A stretch of 18,190 bases of DNA from Alphaproteobacteria bacterium (GTDB lineage: Bacteria; Pseudomonadota; Alphaproteobacteria; Micavibrionales; UBA2020). The stretch is taken from NCBI GenBank assembly GCA_023136145.1, contig JAGLRU010000153.1, forward strand, positions 1-18,190. The letters run 5' to 3'. The position numbers were made by a program, and so were the translations under genes. Numbering within the stretch: the stretch's first letter is position 1; every line of letters starts with the position of its first letter. Shown piece after piece: positions 1-6,607 of the stretch. The notes under the pieces were generated by a model. The model had not been told where the DNA came from, searched no databases, and saw nothing but the letters and a program-made list of their open reading frames with translations.

Positions 1-687
1 TTGAAGATGCAGGCTGATATCTCTGAGATGAAACTTGCAAAGACAGCTGCTGCTATATTTGAAGATAAGAATGCTTCGGCTGCTCGTGCTGCGCTTGCTG
101 CTACTCCCGCTCTGATTGCTTCTGCCTTAGTAAAGAATTCTGTCAATAATACCCCTTCCAGCAAATTTATTGATCCCAATAAGGGAAACTTTGGAAGTAA
201 ACTTGCGGCTGCTCCGACAGCTGCTGCTACGATGGATATTGTTGCTCCGACAGCTGCTGCTACGGTGGCTGCTATCGCTCGGCTTACCCCTCAAGAGCGT
301 ACCACTGCGATAAATAAGCATGGCTCACGTAAACTTACGGATGCTCCGAAAGATGATCCTTTTAAGAATGAAGGGGTCAGCGAATTTTTTGAACGCAATA
401 AGGATGACCTTGGAAGGAAACTTGCTGCTGCTCCGACTGTTCCAACTAAACATGAGCGTGACAAAGATGGTTATTATCATATAAAAAGCATAAAAAAAGT
501 TATTCCTGGTCTTAAATTTACTGAACCCAAAAAGAGTGACGTTAGTGGAGAAAAATCTACGGCTGCCCCAGCCAAACATGAGCGTGACAAAGATGGTTAT
601 TATCATATAAAAAGCATAAAAAAAGTTATTGAGGATCCACGCAGTATTAAGCCCAATAAAAATAAGCCGCAGGGTCGTCATCCATAG
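1..687 (+). CDS. Ala/Lys-rich repeat protein, function unknown, possibly 5'-partial
   Basis: The frame is open from base 1 with a TTG there, so the true start may lie outside the window; 228 codons are visible. I do not recognise the protein. The first 50 residues are Ala-rich and probably helical. After that a loose module recurs: an F-x-x-P/R-N/K-K core followed by G-x-KLAAAPT (residues 56-73 and 129-146, decayed at 173-191). Two of the modules end in the same 19-residue block beginning KHERDKDGYY (residues 150-168 and 192-210), which is identical at DNA level. There is no signal peptide in the visible part, no membrane segment and no cysteine. The protein ends in a basic Pro/Lys tail. In many bacteria recR is preceded by ybaB/dnaX, so this gene may interrupt that neighbourhood; upstream sequence is needed to tell. 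No function is inferred. Confidence 0.6.
   Translation: MKMQADISEMKLAKTAAAIFEDKNASAARAALAATPALIASALVKNSVNNTPSSKFIDPNKGNFGSKLAAAPTAAATMDIVAPTAAATVAAIARLTPQERTTAINKHGSRKLTDAPKDDPFKNEGVSEFFERNKDDLGRKLAAAPTVPTKHERDKDGYYHIKSIKKVIPGLKFTEPKKSDVSGEKSTAAPAKHERDKDGYYHIKSIKKVIEDPRSIKPNKNKPQGRHP
211..264 (+). repeat. 21-bp direct repeat in the Ala-rich region (211-231 and 244-264)
   Basis: A 21-bp GCT-rich unit encoding APTAAAT occurs twice with a 33-bp period, inside the repeat protein. It is a second, shorter repeat scale in the same gene. Confidence 0.9.
448..630 (+). repeat. Perfect 57-bp in-frame direct repeat (448-504 and 574-630)
   Basis: The two 57-bp copies are identical base for base and start 126 bp (42 codons) apart, so each encodes the same 19 residues in the same frame. 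Identity includes third codon positions, which points to a recent duplication or ongoing homogenisation. Confidence 0.95.
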
Positions 688-740
688 TTAATTCCGCATC
701 ATAGGGGTTCAGGATATCTTGGAGAGTTCTGATTTAGAAA

Positions 741-769
741 TTGGAAAGTCATGCCTAGACCGTTATACT
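741..769 (+). promoter_or_regulatory. Sigma-70-type promoter for recR, probably giving a leaderless transcript
   Basis: The -35 is TTGGAA (741-746) and the -10 is TATACT (764-769), with a 17-bp spacer. Transcription would start near 776-777, at the recR ATG itself. No Shine-Dalgarno sequence is seen just before that ATG. Confidence 0.6.
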
Positions 770-776
770 TAGTTAC

Positions 777-1370
777 ATGATTGGAACAGAGATTGAGCAT
801 CTGATAAAACTTATTTCCCGACTGCCTGGTATTGGGCCACGCTCGGCTCAGCGTGTCGTCTTAAATCTGTTGAAAAACCGCGAAAGTCTTATGCAGCCAC
901 TGTCGAAGGCTCTTGAACTAGCTGCGGAGATTATCGTGGAATGTCCACACTGCCACAATCTGGATACCGTCAGCCCTTGTTCTTTATGCTCCGATCCGGG
1001 AAGGGACACTGCAACAATCTGCGTTGTTGAAGATATATCCGATCTCTGGACTATCGAAAAAACAAGCTCTTTTAAAGGATCTTATCATGTTCTTGGGGGA
1101 ATCCTTTCCGCGTTGGACGGCATCGGCCCCGAAGACTTGTCCATCCAGCATCTTCTAAATCGTGCCAAAGCTCCGAATGTGAAAGAGATCATTATTGCGC
1201 TTAATGCGACCATAGACGGGCAGACGACCGCGCATTATCTGTCAGATTGTTTGCATCATGCCGGTGTTACTACTACCCAGCTTGCGCATGGCGTTCCGAT
1301 TGGCGGTCAGATTGATTATATGGATGATGGTACCATCTCAACGGCTTTAAAAGCTCGCAAAGCCGTCTGA
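777..1370 (+). CDS. recR: Recombination mediator protein RecR
   Basis: RecR acts in the cytoplasm with RecF/RecO to load RecA on gapped DNA. The 197-residue length matches the family (about 200). The order of domains is standard. A helix-hairpin-helix (RLPGIGPRSAQR, 15-26) comes first. A four-cysteine zinc finger follows (C56, C59, C68, C71). Then a Toprim domain begins near TICVVED (80-86), with the ALNATIDGQTTAHYL stretch around 141-155. The C-terminal AHGVPIGGQIDYMDDGT motif (170-186) is also typical. The start is fixed: an in-frame TAG lies at 756-758 with no start codon between it and the ATG. The stop overlaps the next gene's ATG by one base (TGATG), implying translational coupling. The usual upstream ybaB is not seen; a repeat protein gene lies there instead. 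Confidence 0.97.
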   Translation: MIGTEIEHLIKLISRLPGIGPRSAQRVVLNLLKNRESLMQPLSKALELAAEIIVECPHCHNLDTVSPCSLCSDPGRDTATICVVEDISDLWTIEKTSSFKGSYHVLGGILSALDGIGPEDLSIQHLLNRAKAPNVKEIIIALNATIDGQTTAHYLSDCLHHAGVTTTQLAHGVPIGGQIDYMDDGTISTALKARKAV

Positions 1371-2041
1371 TGAAGTCATTGACACATATCGACACATGGA
1401 TATTCGATATGGACAACACTCTTTATGATGCCAGTACAGGTGCGTTAGATAAAATTAGCTATCGCATGACTTATTACATTGCTGATCTATTGAAAATCTC
1501 CTTTGAAGAAGCTAATGTTTTGCGCAGGAATTACTGGAATAAATACGGCAACACTTTGTATGGTCTGATGACAGAGCATGGAAGTGATCCCTGTGGTTTT
1601 CTTGAATATGCCCATGACATCGACTTATCCGATGTAAAGCCTTGTTCTGTTATTCGAGAATCCATTGAACTTTTGCAGGGGAAAAAGATTATCTTTACTA
1701 ACGCACCCAGATCCTACACGGCGCGTATGACGAAGCATCTTGGGATTGATCGGTGCTTTGACAATGTTTTCACGATAGAGGATGCCGATTACCTGCCTAA
1801 GCCGTATCTGGAACCGTACTTTACTATCGTTGAAAAATTCCGGTTTGATTCACATCAAGCTTGCATGTTTGAGGACACGGAAATCAACCTAAAGCCGGCA
1901 GCCGACTTAGGCATGACCACAGTCTGGATCACCGGCAAAAACAGAGAGCCAAAAGAACATAGCCCTGTTTATGTTCATCATAAAACTGAAAAGCTAGCTG
2001 ACTGGCTGCAATCTGAAATTAATACAAAGCTTCCTCGGTAG
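1370..2041 (+). CDS. HAD-superfamily pyrimidine 5'-nucleotidase (SDT1-like)
   Basis: A 223-residue cytoplasmic phosphatase of the haloacid dehalogenase superfamily. Motif I is FDMDNTLYD (nucleophile D13, general acid/base D15). Motif II is FTNAP (T110, N111). Motif III is the lysine in LPKPY (K144). Motif IV is MFEDTEINL (E168-D169). A helical cap lies between motifs I and II (about 20-95). The DxDNTLYD start and the FED-x-x-x-NL...LGM-T-V ending are typical of the pyrimidine 5'-nucleotidase subfamily (HAD-IA), which dephosphorylates pyrimidine nucleoside monophosphates; the substrate is inferred from family, not visible. Its start is coupled to recR by a one-base overlap. Its last 23 bases overlap the convergent lipoprotein gene on the other strand. 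Confidence 0.85.
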   Translation: MKSLTHIDTWIFDMDNTLYDASTGALDKISYRMTYYIADLLKISFEEANVLRRNYWNKYGNTLYGLMTEHGSDPCGFLEYAHDIDLSDVKPCSVIRESIELLQGKKIIFTNAPRSYTARMTKHLGIDRCFDNVFTIEDADYLPKPYLEPYFTIVEKFRFDSHQACMFEDTEINLKPAADLGMTTVWITGKNREPKEHSPVYVHHKTEKLADWLQSEINTKLPR

Positions 2042-2444
2042 CTATATTGATTTTCATTAGGGCTTCGAAATCGCCCACGATCTTGCCGTCAAAATTGCCG
2101 TATCGCATACCATCTTTTTCAAGACTATAAAATTCCGGCATATAACCGAATATGCTCCACTGTTCCTTATAAGAACATGTCCATGTTTTTTCCTGAATGA
2201 TTCCGTCGGAGCGCACGAAATTAGCATCGAGTTTTACGATGCGGAGCGATACATTATCGTGCCCTTTTCTTGACAGGAAGGATGTTTTCTGGATGTCGAT
2301 CTTATCGTTCTGTTCATAAAGAATCTTGATGGAACCTTCGCATGCTGATGCAAGTTTTTTATCTGCTACTTCGCGGGATGGAGCGCAGGAAGTCGCGGTG
2401 AGTAAAAGAATCATAAAAGTAATCAGAATAAAATATCGAGACAT
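2019..2444 (-). CDS. Small putative lipoprotein, function unknown
   Basis: 141 residues. The N-terminus is a lipoprotein signal: a short MSRY start, hydrophobic FILITFMILLL, then TATSC with the lipidated cysteine at C20. The mature part (about 120 residues) carries two further cysteines (C34 in ASACEGS, C90 in TWTCSYK), which could form a disulfide in the periplasm. I do not recognise the fold. A clear ribosome-binding site (AAGGAG, about 8 nt before the ATG) supports the start. The gene lies 57 bp downstream of miaA on the same strand and probably shares its transcript. Its 3' end overlaps the HAD gene tail to tail. Membrane anchoring is inferred from the lipobox; the role is unknown. Confidence 0.75.
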   Translation of the reverse strand: MSRYFILITFMILLLTATSCAPSREVADKKLASACEGSIKILYEQNDKIDIQKTSFLSRKGHDNVSLRIVKLDANFVRSDGIIQEKTWTCSYKEQWSIFGYMPEFYSLEKDGMRYGNFDGKIVGDFEALMKINIATEEALY

Positions 2445-2501
2445 AACAAAATCTCCTTACAAAAATACGCACCTTCATACTACTGAAGATGCTCGAAAAT
2501 A

Positions 2502-3446
2502 TCAAAGCCTCTCTTTTATCCAATCCAGTAAAGGTTCTGGAAGAGAGTTGTCCAATATTAAATCTGCAACGATTTGATGACGGAACCATGTCACTTGTCT
2601 TTTTGCGTAGTGGCGCGTTGATTGCTGTGCACTCGCAATGGCTTCCGGCAGGGAGAGGTTTCCATCGAGGTATGCGGAAAGTTCGGAATAACCAAGAGCT
2701 TTTGAAAGCGCGGTTTCTGCGGGGAATTGTTCTTTGAATTGTTTTATTTCATCAAGAACACCGGCTTTGAGCATTTGTTCAAATCGTGTATTGCAGGAGG
2801 CATAAAGTGCCTTTCGTTCCGGCAGAAGAAAAACTGTTAGAAAACGGAGATGTTTCGGCGGTTTGTCTGGAGGGAGTTTATGCCATTCCGCGAGACTTTT
2901 TCCAGTGGACTCCAGAACTTCCCATGCCCGAATAATGCGTTGTGTATTGAATGGATCAAGCCGAGCCGTCATAACAGGGTCGCGTAGAGAGAATGCCTGA
3001 TGGAACTCAGGATTACCCATCTCTTTTTGAAGTGCGGAGATTTTGTCACGTACTGTGCTTGGAATATCAGGAACTGGGCTAATTCCTTGCAAGAGTGTTT
3101 TCAGATAAAATCCTGAACCGCCGACGATAATGGGGAGCTTGTTTTCGGAATGAACTTTTCGGATTTCCTCAAAAGCCAGATTTCGCCAGCGTGCTGCGGA
3201 GCAGGTATCATCGGGGGATAGGGAGGCATATAGGCGGTGCGGAATGTGAAGAAAATCTTCTTCTGATGGATGTGCAGTCAGAAGAGGAAGACCCTGATAA
3301 ATCTGCATTGAATCGTCATTGATAATAACGCCGGAAAGAGACGAGGCGAGCGAAAGAGCAAGCCCTGATTTGCCGCTGGCAGTAGGCCCTCCGATAACAA
3401 GAACGGGTTTTTGGGCAGGCTCATTTATGGAAGCTTTATACGTCAT
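2502..3446 (-). CDS. miaA: tRNA dimethylallyltransferase MiaA
   Basis: MiaA transfers a dimethylallyl group to N6 of A37 in tRNAs reading UNN codons. The 314-residue length is normal. Visible motifs are the P-loop GPTASGKS (20-27), the DSMQIYQ segment (45-51) holding the conserved Asp, VGGSGFYLKTLLQGI for DMAPP/tRNA handling, RLDPFNTQRIIRAWEV, and the C-terminal KALGYSEL...RHYAKRQVTWFRH block. No Shine-Dalgarno sequence precedes the ATG. Instead a TAA stop sits three bases before it, ending a duplicated fragment of the upstream permease gene. This suggests miaA was once translationally coupled to the permease gene and has been separated from it by inserted DNA. Confidence 0.97.
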   Translation of the reverse strand: MTYKASINEPAQKPVLVIGGPTASGKSGLALSLASSLSGVIINDDSMQIYQGLPLLTAHPSEEDFLHIPHRLYASLSPDDTCSAARWRNLAFEEIRKVHSENKLPIIVGGSGFYLKTLLQGISPVPDIPSTVRDKISALQKEMGNPEFHQAFSLRDPVMTARLDPFNTQRIIRAWEVLESTGKSLAEWHKLPPDKPPKHLRFLTVFLLPERKALYASCNTRFEQMLKAGVLDEIKQFKEQFPAETALSKALGYSELSAYLDGNLSLPEAIASAQQSTRHYAKRQVTWFRHQIVADLILDNSLPEPLLDWIKERL

Positions 3447-3470
3447 AAATTATTTGGAACGCTTTCTGTA
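3446..3470 (-). repeat. Duplicated 3' end of the EamA permease gene, directly upstream of miaA
   Basis: This 25-bp stretch matches 3992-4016 at 23 of 25 positions. On the minus strand both copies encode YRKRSK followed by TAA. Here the stop is followed by TTT and then the miaA ATG. Upstream of the tyrosine codons the two copies stop resembling each other. The remnant also forms the end of a 14-codon frame beginning with GTG (3494-3450), which has no ribosome-binding site. Confidence 0.85.
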
Positions 3471-3535
3471 ATAGTTATGCAGCTCTTTCTTCACGTTAAA
3501 AATAAAGAGTTAACAGACTTCTGGCAAAGTTTTTA

Positions 3536-3564
3536 TTGTGTGGAATTTCTGACTATGTTATAAA
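3536..3564 (+). promoter_or_regulatory. Putative promoter for the small gene at 3632
   Basis: The -35 is TTGTGT (3536-3541) and the -10 is TATAAA (3559-3564), 17 bp apart. The predicted leader is about 60 nt and contains the perfect palindrome TGGCTTGTAAGCCA (3599-3612) a few bases before the ribosome-binding site. The inserted segment therefore seems to carry its own promoter. Confidence 0.5.
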
Positions 3565-3631
3565 AAATACATTCTGATATAAAAGATGTGTTTTAACTTG
3601 GCTTGTAAGCCAAATAGGAGGGATATAAACT

Positions 3632-3907
3632 ATGAGACCAGATTTCAATAAACAAGGAAGCATATATAGAGATATTGCAATAGATAGTACGAAGTCTCCA
3701 CAAGAGCGTATAGACGCAATAGGAAAATTAAAAGCTTCGAATGCCAAAGATATGAATCTTTTAAACTATCTTGCAAAAGATTATACGGATGATAAATCTG
3801 TTTGCGAAGCTGCGGTAAATAAGTTCAAAGAGCTGAAAAATACTTCTTTTAAAAAAGCAGTAGTTAAAATAGAAGTTCCGACTTCATCGTCACCATCTGG
3901 AATGTAG
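3632..3907 (+). CDS. Small helical hypothetical protein inside the permease/miaA insertion
   Basis: 91 residues, with no signal peptide or membrane segment and one cysteine. A strong ribosome-binding site (AGGAGG, about 10 nt before the ATG) and a candidate promoter support that it is expressed. The middle (SPQERIDAIGKL, then LLNYLAKDYTDD, then VCEAAVNKFKEL, residues 22-70) has the spacing of amphipathic helices of a HEAT-like pair, but that is an impression of pattern, not a family assignment. The C-terminus is a Ser/Pro-rich tail. The gene is antiparallel to its neighbours and lies between two copies of the permease gene's 3' end. Its N-terminus (DFNKQGS) resembles those of the small paralogs downstream of rpoN (DFNKKAS, NFNKEAG). 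Function unknown. Confidence 0.65.
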   Translation: MRPDFNKQGSIYRDIAIDSTKSPQERIDAIGKLKASNAKDMNLLNYLAKDYTDDKSVCEAAVNKFKELKNTSFKKAVVKIEVPTSSSPSGM

Positions 3908-3957
3908 ATTAAGTTCTGACGCTAGAAATAATCTGAAGAATGGCGATATAAGTTTAT

Positions 3958-3990
3958 CACTCAAGATGGTTATCAGAATCGTCTTGAGTG
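3958..3990. terminator. 9-bp inverted repeat between convergent genes
   Basis: CACTCAAGA (3958-3966) pairs perfectly with TCTTGAGTG (3982-3990) around a 15-nt loop. It lies between the small plus-strand gene and the end of the permease gene and could stop transcription from both sides, although neither strand has a good T-run. It directly abuts the permease-tail repeat at 3992. Confidence 0.4.
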
Positions 3991-3991
3991 G

Positions 3992-4016
3992 TAAGTTATT
4001 TGGAACGTTTTCTGTA
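3992..4016 (-). repeat. Resident copy of the duplicated permease 3' end
   Basis: This covers the last six sense codons and stop of the EamA permease gene plus four downstream bases. It matches 3446-3470 at 23 of 25 positions in direct orientation, 546 bp apart. The two copies bound the segment carrying the small gene at 3632. Confidence 0.85.
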
Positions 4017-4928
4017 GTCCATGTACTGATAAATAATCAGGCTTGTGATTACAACCAGTATGCCGGCATATTGATGCCAGCTTAAAAATTCATTGATAAG
4101 GATGATTGAAAAAATCGCGGTAAATACAGGCTCAAGCTTCGAGAGCAAGCTGAAATTAAAAGAGCCTATAAGAGAGATGCCGTAGAACACACCGAATGTT
4201 CCCAGAATCAGGGAGAGACATCCCAGAGAGAGCCATCCGTATCCTTCAAAAGACGCCGGCGGTTGCGGCATTTCAAAAAACATGGAAAGCATGGCAAAAA
4301 CTGTAGCGATAAGAAAGACTTCCGCGCCGACGACGGCTGGATTACGTGTTTTTGTTAGATGACCGTATATATAAACACGAAATGTTATTGCAATCGCAGC
4401 TATAAAAGCCAGACTCATTCCCACATAACTGAGATGCTGTTCCTGATGCCATATATTTAAAACAAGACTTAAGCCTCCTAAGGCCGCCAGAGTTACTGCG
4501 AGAGTGTGCAGAGTAATTTTTATTTCACGCCGCCATGCCATAAAAAAAAGCAGCATAAGGGTATGCGTAAATACAATGATGATTACGACGGCTCCCGGCA
4601 GATAGGTTAAAGCGGAAAAAATACCAAAAATGCCCAGCGCCTGCAAAAACCCTCCGATAATTACGATTTTGGTATCTTCTTTTGTTTTAAAGAGGGGCTT
4701 ATGGAATAAAATGCAAAATAAATATAATGCCAATGCGCGGGCAAAGGTGGTTACAAGAAGAATAAAGACTGCATTCCCGCCGTCTGCGTATACGGCACGT
4801 ACTGTCGGCGGATAAGCACCAAAAGCAATCGCAGTTGCGATGGTGATAACAATTCCTAGAATATTATTTTGGATTGTTTTTGATTTCGACACATATCCCT
4901 TAAATAACCTTCTTGCGGAAAAATTCAT
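3996..4928 (-). CDS. EamA/DMT-family inner-membrane permease
   Basis: 310 residues, almost wholly hydrophobic, with about ten predicted transmembrane helices arranged as two five-helix halves, as in drug/metabolite transporters of the EamA (DUF6) type. Helices begin at NILGIVITIATAIAFGAYPP (about 22-41), and the second half starts near YVGMSLAFIAAIAITFRVYIYG. The second half contains the family-like LSKLEPVFTAIFSIILINEFLSWHQYAGILVV stretch (SKLEPVFTA: loop and helix with the conserved E-P). Substrate cannot be read from the sequence. The ATG overlaps the degP stop (ATGA), so the two are translationally coupled. The short basic tail YRKRSK is duplicated 546 bp downstream in front of miaA, which suggests the permease gene and miaA used to be adjacent. 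Confidence 0.88.
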   Translation of the reverse strand: MNFSARRLFKGYVSKSKTIQNNILGIVITIATAIAFGAYPPTVRAVYADGGNAVFILLVTTFARALALYLFCILFHKPLFKTKEDTKIVIIGGFLQALGIFGIFSALTYLPGAVVIIIVFTHTLMLLFFMAWRREIKITLHTLAVTLAALGGLSLVLNIWHQEQHLSYVGMSLAFIAAIAITFRVYIYGHLTKTRNPAVVGAEVFLIATVFAMLSMFFEMPQPPASFEGYGWLSLGCLSLILGTFGVFYGISLIGSFNFSLLSKLEPVFTAIFSIILINEFLSWHQYAGILVVITSLIIYQYMDYRKRSK

Positions 4929-6421
4929 TTCTTCAATTTCAGAGCGACGAATCGCATATCTTCTCCTCGAGCGATAAAAAACAGCACCGAGGAGCGTCCC
5001 GCTTTTTGCGCTGCGGAGATTTTGTCGGAAGCTTCTTTGGGTGTGGAAACACTATGTTGATCGACTTCAACGATCACGTCTCCGATCTCAAGCCCTTTAT
5101 CTGCGGCAACGCTATCTCTTTTAACCTCAGAAATAATGACACCGCTCGTTTCTTTGGAAATTTTATAGAGAGAGCGAAGCTGCTTTGTAAGGGGAGACAG
5201 ACCGAGACCAATGCTCTCTACGGCGACCACTTTGGAACTGGTCTTTCCGTTTTTATTTTTCTCGGCGATCATCCCTGTCTCTTCTGCCTTTTCAAGCTGA
5301 CCGAGATTGACGGTAACGGTCTTTTTTCTACCTTTGCGCCATAAGGTTAGAAAGACTTTCTTGCCAACTTCTGTATCAGCAACCATGCGGGGAAGTTGGC
5401 GCATCTTGTCAATGGAGTGACCATCGAATTTCAGAATTATATCACCTGATTTAATTCCAGATTTTTCGGCTGGGCCTTTTTCAGTAACACCGGAAACCAT
5501 AGCCCCCTTCGCTTTATCCAGACCGAGGCTTTCGGCAATTTCAGGGGTGACTTTCTGAATACGCACACCAAGCCAGCCGCGCTTGGTTTTGCCGTATTTA
5601 ATAAGCTGCGCGATGATGCCCTTAGCAAAGTTCGAGGGGACGGCAAATCCGATCCCAACTGATCCGCCAGAAGGCGAAAAAATCGCCGTATTTACGCCTA
5701 TAACCTCGCCATTTATATTGAACATAGGGCCGCCGGAGTTTCCACGATTAATCGAAGCATCCGTCTGAATGTATTCGTCATAAGGTCCTGCGTTGATGTC
5801 ACGGTGTCGTGCGGAAACGATTCCCGCTGTGACGGTGCCGCCAAGACCGAATGGATTACCTATGGCAAGCACCCATGAACCTATACGCGCCGTGTCGCTG
5901 TCGCCCCATTTGGCGGCAACCAGCGGTTTATCGGATTTGACTTTGAGGAGAGCGATGTCGGTTTTTTCATCCGTTCCAACCAGCACAGCATCAAGTGTCG
6001 TGTTGTCGTTCAGTATAACTTTGATTTCGTCCGCATCCCTGATGACGTGGCTATTAGTGACGATGTAGCCGTTGGTAGCGTCGATCACGAATCCTGAGCC
6101 GAGAGAGGATACTTTTTTGTTTGTTGGGGGATTGCCATTCTGATATTGCTCATAAAAATGCTTAAAGAGTTCTTCAAAGGGTGATCCCGATGGTAAATCT
6201 GGCAGAGTGTGAAATCCGCCTATAGAAGGAGATTCGATCTTCATGGTAGTAGAAATGTTTACAACTGTCGGTATTACTTTTTCGGCCATATTCGCAAAAT
6301 CTTGAGCGGGTGCAACCGTCGTTATTGGAATGTCAGAAATGGCGGGATTTATATGCGTCAGAAAACCGAAGCAGGTCAGAATTATTGTAAACTTTGCAAA
6401 ACGTGAAATACGGGACTTCAT
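4925..6421 (-). CDS. degP: Periplasmic Do-like serine protease/chaperone (DegP/HtrA family)
   Basis: HtrA-family protease for quality control of envelope proteins. From the ATG at 6421 it has 498 residues. A signal peptide (basic KSRISRFAK, hydrophobic core, cleavage near NPAIS) is followed by the trypsin-like domain with the triad H125 (TNSHV), D155 (KTDIALL) and S229 (GNSGGP). PDZ1 spans roughly 275-370 and PDZ2 400-490, with a Lys/Glu-rich linker between. I chose the second ATG because GGAG lies 9 nt before it; the upstream ATG at 6436 has no such site. A strong sigma-70-type promoter lies upstream. No sigma-E consensus was recognised. The gene is coupled to the permease gene by an ATGA overlap. 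It could equally be named degQ or mucD; the family is certain, the exact ortholog less so. Confidence 0.95.
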   Translation of the reverse strand: MKSRISRFAKFTIILTCFGFLTHINPAISDIPITTVAPAQDFANMAEKVIPTVVNISTTMKIESPSIGGFHTLPDLPSGSPFEELFKHFYEQYQNGNPPTNKKVSSLGSGFVIDATNGYIVTNSHVIRDADEIKVILNDNTTLDAVLVGTDEKTDIALLKVKSDKPLVAAKWGDSDTARIGSWVLAIGNPFGLGGTVTAGIVSARHRDINAGPYDEYIQTDASINRGNSGGPMFNINGEVIGVNTAIFSPSGGSVGIGFAVPSNFAKGIIAQLIKYGKTKRGWLGVRIQKVTPEIAESLGLDKAKGAMVSGVTEKGPAEKSGIKSGDIILKFDGHSIDKMRQLPRMVADTEVGKKVFLTLWRKGRKKTVTVNLGQLEKAEETGMIAEKNKNGKTSSKVVAVESIGLGLSPLTKQLRSLYKISKETSGVIISEVKRDSVAADKGLEIGDVIVEVDQHSVSTPKEASDKISAAQKAGRSSVLFFIARGEDMRFVALKLKK

Positions 6422-6458
6422 TGTTAGAAACTCCATTATTCAAAGGCGATACGATCAG

Positions 6459-6487
6459 ATTCTAGTACTGGTTTGATGGAGGGTCAA
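6459..6487 (-). promoter_or_regulatory. Sigma-70-type promoter for the degP operon
   Basis: Read on the minus strand, the -35 is TTGACC (6487-6482) and the -10 is TAGAAT (6464-6459), with a 17-bp spacer. Each hexamer is one base off consensus. The predicted start lies about 30 nt upstream of the degP ATG. Confidence 0.75.
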
Positions 6488-6552
6488 TACACACCAAGAT
6501 AATTCAGTAAATGTTGGTGAATCTGCCTGACAGTTACTTCGATACAGATCAA

Positions 6553-6586
6553 TAAAAAAAGAGCGGAGATAATCCGCCCTTTTTTG
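6553..6586 (-). terminator. Intrinsic terminator after rpmG
   Basis: Core stem GCGGA (6563-6567) with TCCGC (6573-6577) around a five-base loop, flanked by an A-run on one side and a T-run on the other. It would work for rpmG on the minus strand, and its symmetry suggests it may be bidirectional. It separates rpmG from the degP promoter. Confidence 0.8.
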
Positions 6587-6607
6587 CTTTTTAAGCATTG
6601 ATTAAGT

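Noticed and set aside
448..630. CRISPR-like repeat in the first gene
   Set aside because: Only two copies, in frame within a coding region, with coding sequence rather than unique spacers between.
3446..4016. Insertion sequence or prophage remnant
   Set aside because: The flanking direct repeats are gene tails rather than short target duplications, no terminal inverted repeats are seen, and no transposase or integrase fragment is readable in any frame.
4913..5344. 143-codon plus-strand frame over the degP 3' end
   Set aside because: Antisense to the degP PDZ2 region; composition shows no protein-like motif.
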